NCBI GenBank assembly: GCA_002322035.1
Contig: DCNF01000080.1
Coordinates: 484 to 5,999 of the forward strand
Direction of reading: 5' to 3'
DNA length: 5,516 nucleotides
DNA from: Geobacter sp. UBA1603
GTDB lineage: Bacteria > Desulfobacterota > Desulfuromonadia > Geobacterales > Pseudopelobacteraceae
Made by a program: the position numbers and the translations under genes. Shown piece by piece: positions 1 to 5,516 of the stretch. A model generated the notes under the pieces. That model had not been told where the DNA came from. It was given only the letters and a program-made list of their open reading frames with translations, and made no database searches. Every line of letters starts with the position of its first letter. Positions within the stretch are counted from its first letter, which is position 1.

Positions 1-558
1 TTCAAAGGCAGGTGCGGCAGGAGCAGTCGGGGTGTCAGTAAGCGGTTGCACCGGCTCGGGAATTGATGCCGGTGTTGTGGGCAGGTCCTGTTCAAAAGCG
101 ATGTCGCCGAAGGCGGCGGGTTCTGCGGCAGAGGGCTCGCTGAAAACGGCCGGGGGAAGCTCGGCAACGGCTTCTTCCTGGAACTCAAAGGTCTGCTCCT
201 CAACCGGGACCCAGTGCGAGCCGATGGTGGGCCGAGTGTTCAGCCCGTTTACAGCGGGAGCCATCTGGGCATCAGGCTCTTCGCTGACCATGGCAAAAAC
301 GTCCGGTTCGCTGAAGCTGGATGGAACTACTGGCGGTGTCGGCGGCGGTTCGGCGGGGGTGAATGCCCCCCAGATGTCGGCAGGCTGAAGAGCCGGCGCC
401 GTTTCTGGTGCCGGAGGTGCCGGGACCGCATTCAGCACTTCAGCCGGGGCGGCGGACCATGCCGATTCTTCGACGGCCGCAGGCTGGAGAGTTGCCGCGG
501 GGGATGCCGGTTCGACAGCAGGGGCAACGACTGGCGCAACAGCAGCGCGGCTGGCTCC
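1..558 (-). other. Low-complexity Pro/Ala/Glu-rich coding region (tail of the response regulator)
   Basis: This stretch encodes residues 123-308 of the response regulator. Ala, Pro, Glu, Val and Ser dominate. There is no lysine, and the only arginines are R126 and R231, so the segment is strongly acidic. Short recurring elements include FSEP (residues 204-207 and 261-264) and LQPA (146-149 and 179-182). It is probably intrinsically disordered. The low complexity also leaves long open frames on the opposite strand; these look like artefacts. Confidence 0.8.
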
Positions 559-924
559 AGCCTCGAACAGTTCTTTTACCTTGGAAACGATCTGCTGGGA
601 TTCAAAAGGTTTGGCGATAAAATCGTCCGCTCCGCAGCTTCGTGCTTTTGCCTCGTCAAAGGGCTCGAAGGAGCCGGTTAACAGAAGAATCGGTTTTGTT
701 GCCAGAGAAGGAATCGACCGTATGGCTTCACAGACCTCATAGCCGTTCATTCCAGGCATGAGGGCATCGATGAGCAGCACGTCAGGAAGCAGTTCCCGTG
801 CCTTTTCGACGGCAGCCTTGCCGTTGTCAACCACGGTGAGGGAATAGTCTTCCCCGCCGAAGATGATGCCGATTACCTTCTGAATGGTAATGCTGTCATC
901 GGCAAGCAATATGTTGATGCTCAT
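1..924 (-). CDS. Response regulator: CheY-like receiver domain with long acidic Pro/Ala-rich tail (partial, C-terminus off the window)
   Basis: The first 308 codons are visible with no stop. Residues 1-121 form a CheY-like receiver domain, a cytoplasmic phosphoacceptor for a sensor histidine kinase. It has the acidic pair D9-D10, the phosphoacceptor D53 in LLIDALMPGMNG, T83, and K105 in the AKPF motif, so all residues needed for phosphorylation are present. No DNA-binding, GGDEF, HD-GYP or other output domain follows in the window. Instead residues 123-308 are Pro/Ala/Glu-rich low complexity, with scattered aromatic patches around W156, W185, W238 and F246. The start at 924 is set by a strong ribosome binding site five bases upstream. 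The gene follows the hydrolase gene after a 72-base gap with a possible weak terminator, so it may have its own promoter, though I see no clear one. The partner kinase and output are unknown. The receiver call is very secure; the role is not. Confidence 0.93.
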   Translation of the reverse strand, partial: MSINILLADDSITIQKVIGIIFGGEDYSLTVVDNGKAAVEKARELLPDVLLIDALMPGMNGYEVCEAIRSIPSLATKPILLLTGSFEPFDEAKARSCGADDFIAKPFESQQIVSKVKELFEAGASRAAVAPVVAPAVEPASPAATLQPAAVEESAWSAAPAEVLNAVPAPPAPETAPALQPADIWGAFTPAEPPPTPPVVPSSFSEPDVFAMVSEEPDAQMAPAVNGLNTRPTIGSHWVPVEEQTFEFQEEAVAELPPAVFSEPSAAEPAAFGDIAFEQDLPTTPASIPEPVQPLTDTPTAPAAPAFE

Positions 925-929
925 CTGTT

Positions 930-936
930 CCTCCTT
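930..936 (-). promoter_or_regulatory. Strong Shine-Dalgarno sequence of the response regulator gene
   Basis: On the minus strand the sequence reads AAGGAGG, followed by AACAG and the ATG at 924. It is a seven-base match to the anti-Shine-Dalgarno with five-base spacing. It fixes the start codon and is much stronger than anything upstream of the hydrolase gene. Confidence 0.9.
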
Positions 937-968
937 GGCAGGATCATGCTGATGAGGGTAAAAGTCTG

Positions 969-992
969 AAAAAACTACCATAGCGGTCGTAG
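969..992 (-). terminator. Possible weak terminator after the hydrolase gene
   Basis: Just after the TGA at 997-999, the minus strand carries CTAC, a ten-base loop region, then GTAG, followed directly by six T residues (969-974). The stem is short, about four pairs, with an alternative pairing of ACC with GGT. It has the layout of an intrinsic terminator but low predicted stability, so it may be only partial or may not function. Confidence 0.35.
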
Positions 993-996
993 CGTG

Positions 997-2322
997 TCAA
1001 GGTATAAGCCGGTTTTCACCGGGGGTTATGGTAAGTTCGACGAGCTGATCGATGTCGCGGGGGCGGGAGAAGACAGAAGCGGCGATGGTAGAAATGCCGC
1101 TGCGCAGGCGGCTGAACTGGCGAATGTCACGATAATCGCGACGAATGGTCAGCACGATCACATACAGATCTCGTTCAGGGTCAATCCAGATCGACGAACC
1201 GCTGTAACCGGTATGGCCGAACGACATGTCCGAGAAACTGCTGCCCCGGGGAGATGAGAAGGGTGATGAGATATCCCAGCCCAGTCCGCGAATGATCGTG
1301 CCGTTGGCGGAAAAATAGGGTGCGGTCATCTGGGAGACGGTTCGCTCGTTGAATATCTGTTCCTGGCGGCTTGTTCCGCTGTTCAGGATCATTGTGGCAA
1401 AGCGGGAGAGGTCTGAAGCGCTGCTGAACAGTCCGGCGTGTCCGGCAATGCCACCCATGCGTCGCGCGTTTTCATCCTGAACGATGCCGGTCTGGGCCTC
1501 ACCGGTCGCTCCGATGGTCGGTGCAATCTGTTCAGCGGAATGCTGAGGCAGGAACTGGGTGTCTGCCATTCCCAGGGGGGCGTGAATCTGTTCCCGGCAA
1601 AACAGGTCAAAGGGCTTGCCGGTGGCCCGCTGGACAAGTTCGCCTAACAGGATGAAGTTGATGTCGGCATATCTGAATCGATCGCCCGGCTGTTTCCAGG
1701 CGGGGTAGGTGGCGGTCTTCTGGATTGCCGATACCAGAGGAGAATCTGCCGGCAGGCTAATGTCATCAAAGCCTGACGTGTGGGTCAGCAGGTTGAGGAG
1801 TGTAACCTCTTCGCGACCGCTTCCTTCAAGCTCGGGGAACCAGCGTGTTATCGGATCGACCAGGGAAATCCGGCCATTCTCGAGCAGTTTCATGATGGCC
1901 GGGGCCGTAGCGACAACCTTGGTCAGCGAAGCGATGTCAAACAGCGTCCGTTCGTTGACAGTGGTAAAGCCCTCCGCTGATGTATATCCGCCGCGGGCGG
2001 TGCGAAACAATACGCCGGACCGGTTTCCAATCACAACAACCCCACCGTCGATCATGTTGCGCCGGATGGCACTGTCGAGCAGCAGGTCAATGCTGACGGC
2101 CCGTCCGGCATCCATGAGCTCGTCAGCGGCTGCAGGCCGGATGGCCCCGTATAACGTCAGGCAAACCGCAGTAAGAATCGGAGGCAGCATGCGCAGGCAA
2201 CCGGCCCATGACAGGATGTTCAGCTGCGCGTTTTGTCGTTGCCATGTGGAACGGCTGGCTTGTGCGCTTTGCCTGACTGGTGCCAGCCGAGACCTCGGGC
2301 CGGAAGAGAGAAATGGATGCAT
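997..2322 (-). CDS. Serine hydrolase of the class C beta-lactamase / penicillin-binding protein-like family (COG1680 type), probably exported
   Basis: The open frame encodes 441 residues. The family uses a nucleophilic serine to cleave amide or ester bonds (beta-lactamases, D-Ala-D-Ala peptidases, EstB-type esterases). Visible motifs are SLTK at 132-135 (SxxK, nucleophile S132), YAD at 218-220 where beta-lactamases have YxN, and HTG at 370-372 in place of KTG. Supporting family blocks are LLTHTSG (178-184), FILLGELV (223-230) and GHAGLFSSASDLSRF (294-308). Residues 46-66 are hydrophobic and end in RPAAADE, resembling a signal peptide with cleavage near A66, so a periplasmic or cell-surface location is likely. 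The coordinates give the whole open frame, but the start is doubtful: the first ATG has only a weak AGG upstream and lies 14 bases past the argJ terminator. M45 (ATG at 2190) would place the signal peptide at the N-terminus, although it also lacks a clear ribosome binding site. HTG and YAD argue for esterase or peptidase-like activity rather than antibiotic resistance. Family is secure; substrate unknown. Confidence 0.9.
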   Translation of the reverse strand: MHPFLSSGPRSRLAPVRQSAQASRSTWQRQNAQLNILSWAGCLRMLPPILTAVCLTLYGAIRPAAADELMDAGRAVSIDLLLDSAIRRNMIDGGVVVIGNRSGVLFRTARGGYTSAEGFTTVNERTLFDIASLTKVVATAPAIMKLLENGRISLVDPITRWFPELEGSGREEVTLLNLLTHTSGFDDISLPADSPLVSAIQKTATYPAWKQPGDRFRYADINFILLGELVQRATGKPFDLFCREQIHAPLGMADTQFLPQHSAEQIAPTIGATGEAQTGIVQDENARRMGGIAGHAGLFSSASDLSRFATMILNSGTSRQEQIFNERTVSQMTAPYFSANGTIIRGLGWDISSPFSSPRGSSFSDMSFGHTGYSGSSIWIDPERDLYVIVLTIRRDYRDIRQFSRLRSGISTIAASVFSRPRDIDQLVELTITPGENRLIP

Positions 2323-2326
2323 TATC
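2321..2326 (-). promoter_or_regulatory. Candidate -10 element for the hydrolase gene
   Basis: The minus strand reads GATAAT, five of six matches to the sigma-70 -10 consensus, just beyond the argJ terminator. No good -35 hexamer lies 17-18 bases upstream, where terminator stem sequence sits. The first ATG of the hydrolase frame overlaps this element, so if it is a real promoter, translation must begin downstream, most simply at 2190. This is suggestive only. Confidence 0.2.
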
Positions 2327-2336
2327 GGAAAACCTG

Positions 2337-2359
2337 AAAAAGGCGGCTGTGGAGCCGCC
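2337..2359 (-). terminator. Rho-independent terminator closing the secA-argJ transcript
   Basis: On the minus strand a perfect seven-base-pair GC-rich stem, GGCGGCT and AGCCGCC with loop CCAC (2342-2359), is followed immediately by five T residues (2337-2341). It begins 32 bases after the argJ stop codon, the expected place for an intrinsic terminator. The reverse orientation lacks a T-run after the stem, so it acts on minus-strand transcription only. Confidence 0.85.
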
Positions 2360-2391
2360 CGGGATGGGAAAGTCGTCTCATGCTGCCGGGG

Positions 2392-3573
2392 TCAGGTTCG
2401 ATAGTCGGCGTTGATGCTGACGTATTCATGGGAAAGATCTGATGTGTACACCGTTGCTTTCCCGCTGGAAAGACCGAGATCGACGGTGACGGTAAACTCC
2501 TTCTTGCGGAGCACCTGGGTCCCCAGCGCCTCGGCATCGCCGCCGGCAAAGATTCCATGCTCGGCCATCAGGACATCGTCGAAACGGAGCGACAGCCGTC
2601 TTTGGTCGACTTCGGCTCCCGAGTAACCGACGGCAGCAAAAATACGCCCCCAGTTGGCGTCCTGGCCGAAGAATGCGGTCTTTACCAGGCTTGAATTGGC
2701 AATTGCCATGGCAGCTGTCCTGGCATCGGCATCGCTTCTGGCGCCGGTGACTCTGATCTCGACAAACTTGGTGGCCCCTTCACCGTCCCTGACGATCTGC
2801 TTGGCCAGCGAAAGCAGCACCTCGCCGAGGATCGCTTCGAACTGCGCCGACTCCGGGGTTCCCGCGCTGATGGCGGGGTTCCCGGCCGCTCCGTTGGCCA
2901 TGACCAGACAGGTGTCGTTGGTGGACATGTCGCCGTCGACGGTAATGGCGTTGAAAGATGCATTGACGGCACGGCGGAATGTTTCGTCCAGGGTGCTGTT
3001 CTCAACAGCGGCGTCGGAAATGATGAAGGCCAGCATGGTGGCCATGTTGGGCATGATCATGCCGGCACCTTTGGCAATTCCGGCAACGGTATAGCTGATC
3101 CCCCCCGCCTCTCCGCCGCGCGCCTCCATCTTGGGGAAGGTATCGGTGGTCATGATCGCCTGGGCCACGTCGTCGAGCGTCCCGCTGCTGAGCCCTTCCA
3201 GCAGCGCTGGAACTGCTGCCCGGATACGTTCAAATGGCATCTGCACGCCGATCACTCCGGTGGACGACACCTGAACCAATTCGTCGGCAACACCGAGCCC
3301 TTCCGATACAAGGCGCGAGGTCCCACGGGCTGCCTCCATACCCGCTTCCCCGGTGCAAGCATTGGCATTTCCGCTGTTGACCACCAATGCCTGTGCCGAG
3401 CCGTTGGTGATGCGCTCCATCGAGAGCAGTACCGGTGCGGCCTTGACGGCATTGACAGTAAACATGGCGCATGCTTGGGCCGGCACTTCCGAGTAGATCA
3501 GGGCCAGGTCCTTGCGTCCCGGTTTCTTGATGGCCGCCTCGACGGCGGAGAACTGGAATCCCTTGATATCCAT
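2392..3573 (-). CDS. argJ: Bifunctional ornithine acetyltransferase / N-acetylglutamate synthase ArgJ
   Basis: ArgJ moves the acetyl group from N-acetylornithine to glutamate, giving ornithine and N-acetylglutamate, and so recycles acetyl in arginine biosynthesis. Many members also acetylate glutamate from acetyl-CoA. The protein is cytoplasmic and self-cleaves into alpha and beta chains. With the start at 3573 it has 393 residues, the usual family length. Key features are NSGNANACTG (66-75), the oxyanion-hole motif STGVIG (104-109), TTDTFPK (142-148), the cleavage site in MATML between A178 and the catalytic T179, VDGDMSTND (212-220), GQDANWGRI (303-311), and the C-terminal signature ending INADYRT. 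An ATG six codons upstream (3591) lies inside secA, and MDIKGFQFS is the more typical N-terminus, so I prefer 3573. The start is two bases after the secA stop. Whether it is mono- or bifunctional cannot be read from the sequence. No regulatory site is visible. Confidence 0.97.
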   Translation of the reverse strand: MDIKGFQFSAVEAAIKKPGRKDLALIYSEVPAQACAMFTVNAVKAAPVLLSMERITNGSAQALVVNSGNANACTGEAGMEAARGTSRLVSEGLGVADELVQVSSTGVIGVQMPFERIRAAVPALLEGLSSGTLDDVAQAIMTTDTFPKMEARGGEAGGISYTVAGIAKGAGMIMPNMATMLAFIISDAAVENSTLDETFRRAVNASFNAITVDGDMSTNDTCLVMANGAAGNPAISAGTPESAQFEAILGEVLLSLAKQIVRDGEGATKFVEIRVTGARSDADARTAAMAIANSSLVKTAFFGQDANWGRIFAAVGYSGAEVDQRRLSLRFDDVLMAEHGIFAGGDAEALGTQVLRKKEFTVTVDLGLSSGKATVYTSDLSHEYVSINADYRT

Positions 3574-3575
3574 AG

Positions 3576-5516
3576 TTATTTCCCGCAGCATTTCTTATAT
3601 TTTTTTCCGCTGCCGCAGGGGCAGGGATCGTTGCGTCCGGCAACCTTCTGGCTTTTGGCAGGTTCTCCCGGGCGATTGGCATCGCCGGCCAGGTTGAATA
3701 CCATCGTGCGGTTGCGCTGTTCTTCTTCCAACTCTTCGATCTCCTCGCCCCCCTTGTCGACCTGAACCCAGTAAATCCGCTCGACGACCTCCTCGCGGAT
3801 GCGGATAATCATCTGCATAAAGAGATTGTAGGCCTCTTTCTTGTATTCCTGCTTGGGATCCTTCTGGCCGTAGCCACGCAGGCCGATGCCTTCCTTGAGA
3901 TGATCGATGTTGAGCAGGTGGTCCTTCCAGTGGGTGTCGATGGCCTGGAGCATCATTACCTTGATCAGGTGGTCCATCAACTCATCGCCCAGCTCTTCCG
4001 TTTTGGCTTTGAGAATGCTGTAGGCCTGCTCTTTGAGGGTGTCGCGGAAATTGGTCGGGGTCAGGCGCCCCAGCACCTCGCGCGGCAGGTCAAGCTGAAG
4101 GTTAAAGCATCGGTACACCGTGTCGGTGAGCCCCTGCAGATCCCATTCGGATGCGGCAACCTTGTCGACACAGAACGACGACACAATCTCTTCAATGGTC
4201 TCGTCGAGCATCTCGGTGAAACTTTCGCGGATCTCCTGCCCCGCCAGAATCTCGCGACGCTGGGTGTAGATCACCTCACGCTGCTTGTTCATGACATCGT
4301 CATAATCGATGAGATGCTTGCGGATCTCGAAGTTGTGCGCCTCCACCTTCTTCTGCGCGTTCTCGACGGCCTTCGAGATCATGCCGTGCTCGATCGGCTC
4401 GCCTTCGGGCATCTTCAGCTTCTCCATGATGAACGCCACCCGGTCGGAACCGAAGATCCGCAGCAGATCGTCGTCGAGCGCCATGTAGAAGCGGCTTTCG
4501 CCGGGATCCCCCTGGCGGCCGGAACGGCCACGCAGCTGGTTGTCGATGCGGCGGGACTCGTGGCGTTCGGTACCGAGGATGTGCAGGCCGCCCAGGTTGA
4601 CAACCTCATCATGCTCTGCCGCACACTGGGCTTTAAATGTATCCAGCATTGTCCTGATCTGTTCTTCGCTGGCCTCCGGGTTTGCGATTTTCCACTGTTT
4701 CAACAGGCCTTCAGGGTTTCCGCCCAGCACAATGTCGGTACCGCGGCCGGCCATGTTGGTGGCAATCGTGATGGCTCCCTTACGCCCTGCCTGGGCGACG
4801 ATCTCCGCCTCACGCTCGTGCTGTTTGGCGTTAAGGACGTTGTGTGGGATGCCATGTTTAAGCAGGAGTGCCGAAAGCACTTCTGATTTTTCAATCGAGA
4901 TCGTACCGACCAGGCAGGGCTGGCCTTTGGCGTAGTGCTCCTTGATATCCTCGATGACGGCGGCGAATTTCTCGCTTTCAGTCTTGTAGATCACGTCAGG
5001 GAAGTCGGGGCGCAATAGCGGTCGGTTCGTGGGGATGACGGTTACGTCGAGCTTGTAGATTTTGTGGAACTCTTCCGCTTCGGTGTCGGCGGTGCCGGTC
5101 ATGCCGGAAAGTTTGGCGTACATGCGGAAGTAGTTCTGGAATGTGATTGTCGCCAGGGTCTGGTTCTCGTTCTCGATCTGGACCTTCTCCTTGGCCTCGA
5201 TGGCCTGGTGCAGTCCGTCTGACCAGCGGCGGCCCGGCATGAGTCGGCCGGTAAACTCGTCGACGATCATAACCTCGCCGTCTTTCACCACATAGTCAAC
5301 GTCGCGTTTGTACATGGCGTGGGCACGCAGGGCCTGGTTGACATGGTGCAGAATTTCGATGTTGCGCGGATCGTAGAGGTTGTCTACCTTGAGGAGTTTT
5401 TCGACCTTGAGTACACCCTGCTCGGTAAGGGCGGCGCTCTTGGCTTTCTCGTCGATGGTAAAATCCCCGGTGTAGGATTTTCGCTTGCCGGAGAGGGTGT
5501 TGGCCTCGACCTCGAT
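3576..5516 (-). CDS. secA: Preprotein translocase ATPase subunit SecA (partial, N-terminus off the window)
   Basis: SecA is the ATP-driven motor that pushes unfolded preproteins through the SecYEG channel in the inner membrane. The last 646 residues are present, out of about 900 in the family. Numbering the visible fragment from 1, it opens in the preprotein-cross-linking domain and continues into DEFTGR (86-91). Helicase-type motifs follow: [11 protein letters not shown] (140-150), [13 protein letters not shown] (254-266) and [11 protein letters not shown] (327-337, with the arginine finger region). The helical scaffold/wing part includes DTHWKDHL (527-534) and [19 protein letters not shown] (548-566). 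The end is an acidic linker and a zinc-binding tail [13 protein letters not shown] (632-644; C-x-C-x8-C-C), which in characterised SecA proteins binds SecB and phospholipid. Walker A and the DEVD box would lie outside the window. The reading frame is unbroken to the right edge, so the internal ATG at 5315 is not the start. The segment after GTDIVLGG is slightly longer than in E. coli SecA by my recollection. Confidence 0.99.
   Translation of the reverse strand: MEVEANTLSGKRKSYTGDFTIDEKAKSAALTEQGVLKVEKLLKVDNLYDPRNIEILHHVNQALRAHAMYKRDVDYVVKDGEVMIVDEFTGRLMPGRRWSDGLHQAIEAKEKVQIENENQTLATITFQNYFRMYAKLSGMTGTADTEAEEFHKIYKLDVTVIPTNRPLLRPDFPDVIYKTESEKFAAVIEDIKEHYAKGQPCLVGTISIEKSEVLSALLLKHGIPHNVLNAKQHEREAEIVAQAGRKGAITIATNMAGRGTDIVLGGNPEGLLKQWKIANPEASEEQIRTMLDTFKAQCAAEHDEVVNLGGLHILGTERHESRRIDNQLRGRSGRQGDPGESRFYMALDDDLLRIFGSDRVAFIMEKLKMPEGEPIEHGMISKAVENAQKKVEAHNFEIRKHLIDYDDVMNKQREVIYTQRREILAGQEIRESFTEMLDETIEEIVSSFCVDKVAASEWDLQGLTDTVYRCFNLQLDLPREVLGRLTPTNFRDTLKEQAYSILKAKTEELGDELMDHLIKVMMLQAIDTHWKDHLLNIDHLKEGIGLRGYGQKDPKQEYKKEAYNLFMQMIIRIREEVVERIYWVQVDKGGEEIEELEEEQRNRTMVFNLAGDANRPGEPAKSQKVAGRNDPCPCGSGKKYKKCCGK
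3581..3584 (-). promoter_or_regulatory. Weak ribosome binding site of argJ inside the last codons of secA
   Basis: On the minus strand GGGA, seven bases before the ATG at 3573, overlaps the final Gly-Lys codons of secA. It supports the 3573 start over the upstream ATG at 3591 and is weak enough that argJ translation probably depends on ribosomes finishing secA. Confidence 0.5.

Noticed and set aside
32..681. Overlapping plus-strand open frames opposite the response regulator tail
   Set aside because: They are Gly/Ser/Ala- or Arg-rich shadows of the Pro/Ala-rich minus-strand coding sequence. They have no recognisable domain, while the minus frame continues a clear receiver domain without interruption.
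2178..2202. Lipoprotein signal (lipobox) in the hydrolase N-terminus
   Set aside because: The cysteines at C42 and C54 are preceded by WAG and TAV, which do not fit the lipobox consensus well. An ordinary signal peptide ending near AAADE fits better.
1709..2404. Plus-strand open frame opposite the start of the hydrolase gene and the argJ terminator
   Set aside because: It is antisense to the conserved SxxK-containing hydrolase sequence and runs through the terminator, and the product is a Ser/Arg-rich composition artefact.
3574..3591. argJ start at the ATG at 3591
   Set aside because: It lies inside secA and adds MLREIT, which is not typical of ArgJ. The ATG at 3573 gives the usual N-terminus and a short, coupled intergenic spacing.
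3900..4886. Long plus-strand open frame of about 328 codons within secA
   Set aside because: It lies entirely antisense to well-conserved SecA sequence. Its translation is rich in Leu, Val, His and Asp in the pattern expected from antisense reading of a GC-rich gene, and it matches no family I know.
3576..5315. Start of secA at the internal ATG at 5315
   Set aside because: The frame stays open upstream to the right edge and encodes recognisable SecA sequence (for example [21 protein letters not shown]), so the gene is simply cut by the window.

Overview
The window is a GC-rich bacterial chromosome segment with every gene on the minus strand. Reading in the direction of transcription (right to left), it holds the C-terminal two thirds of secA, a complete argJ, a complete serine beta-lactamase-like hydrolase gene, and the first 308 codons of a receiver-domain response regulator that runs off the left edge. 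The SecA and ArgJ sequences, the secA-argJ order and the style of the receiver protein suggest a deltaproteobacterium of the Geobacter/Desulfuromonadales type. This is a judgement from remembered sequence style, not a database result.

Region by region: 3576-5516 is secA, missing roughly its first 300 residues. Two bases after its stop codon comes the start of argJ (2392-3573), so the two genes are almost certainly one transcript with translational coupling. A strong rho-independent terminator at 2337-2359 closes that unit. The hydrolase frame (997-2322) opens only 14 bases beyond the terminator's T-run. This leaves no room for a promoter before its first ATG and makes a later start (codon 45, at 2190, directly before a signal-peptide-like segment) attractive. 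A weak hairpin with a six-T run (969-992) follows the hydrolase stop. The response regulator then starts at 924 behind a near-perfect Shine-Dalgarno sequence.

The four proteins do not form an obvious single pathway. SecA is the general protein-export motor and ArgJ recycles the acetyl group in arginine biosynthesis. The hydrolase is probably exported and acts on an unknown ester or amide, possibly in the cell wall. The response regulator has a canonical phosphorylatable receiver followed by a long acidic, lysine-free Pro/Ala-rich tail. There are no tRNA or rRNA genes, CRISPR arrays, insertion sequences or phage genes, and no gene-free stretch longer than about 75 bases. The window looks like ordinary core chromosome. 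The points most worth a second look are the tail of the response regulator and the start of the hydrolase gene; I see no convincing new biological system.
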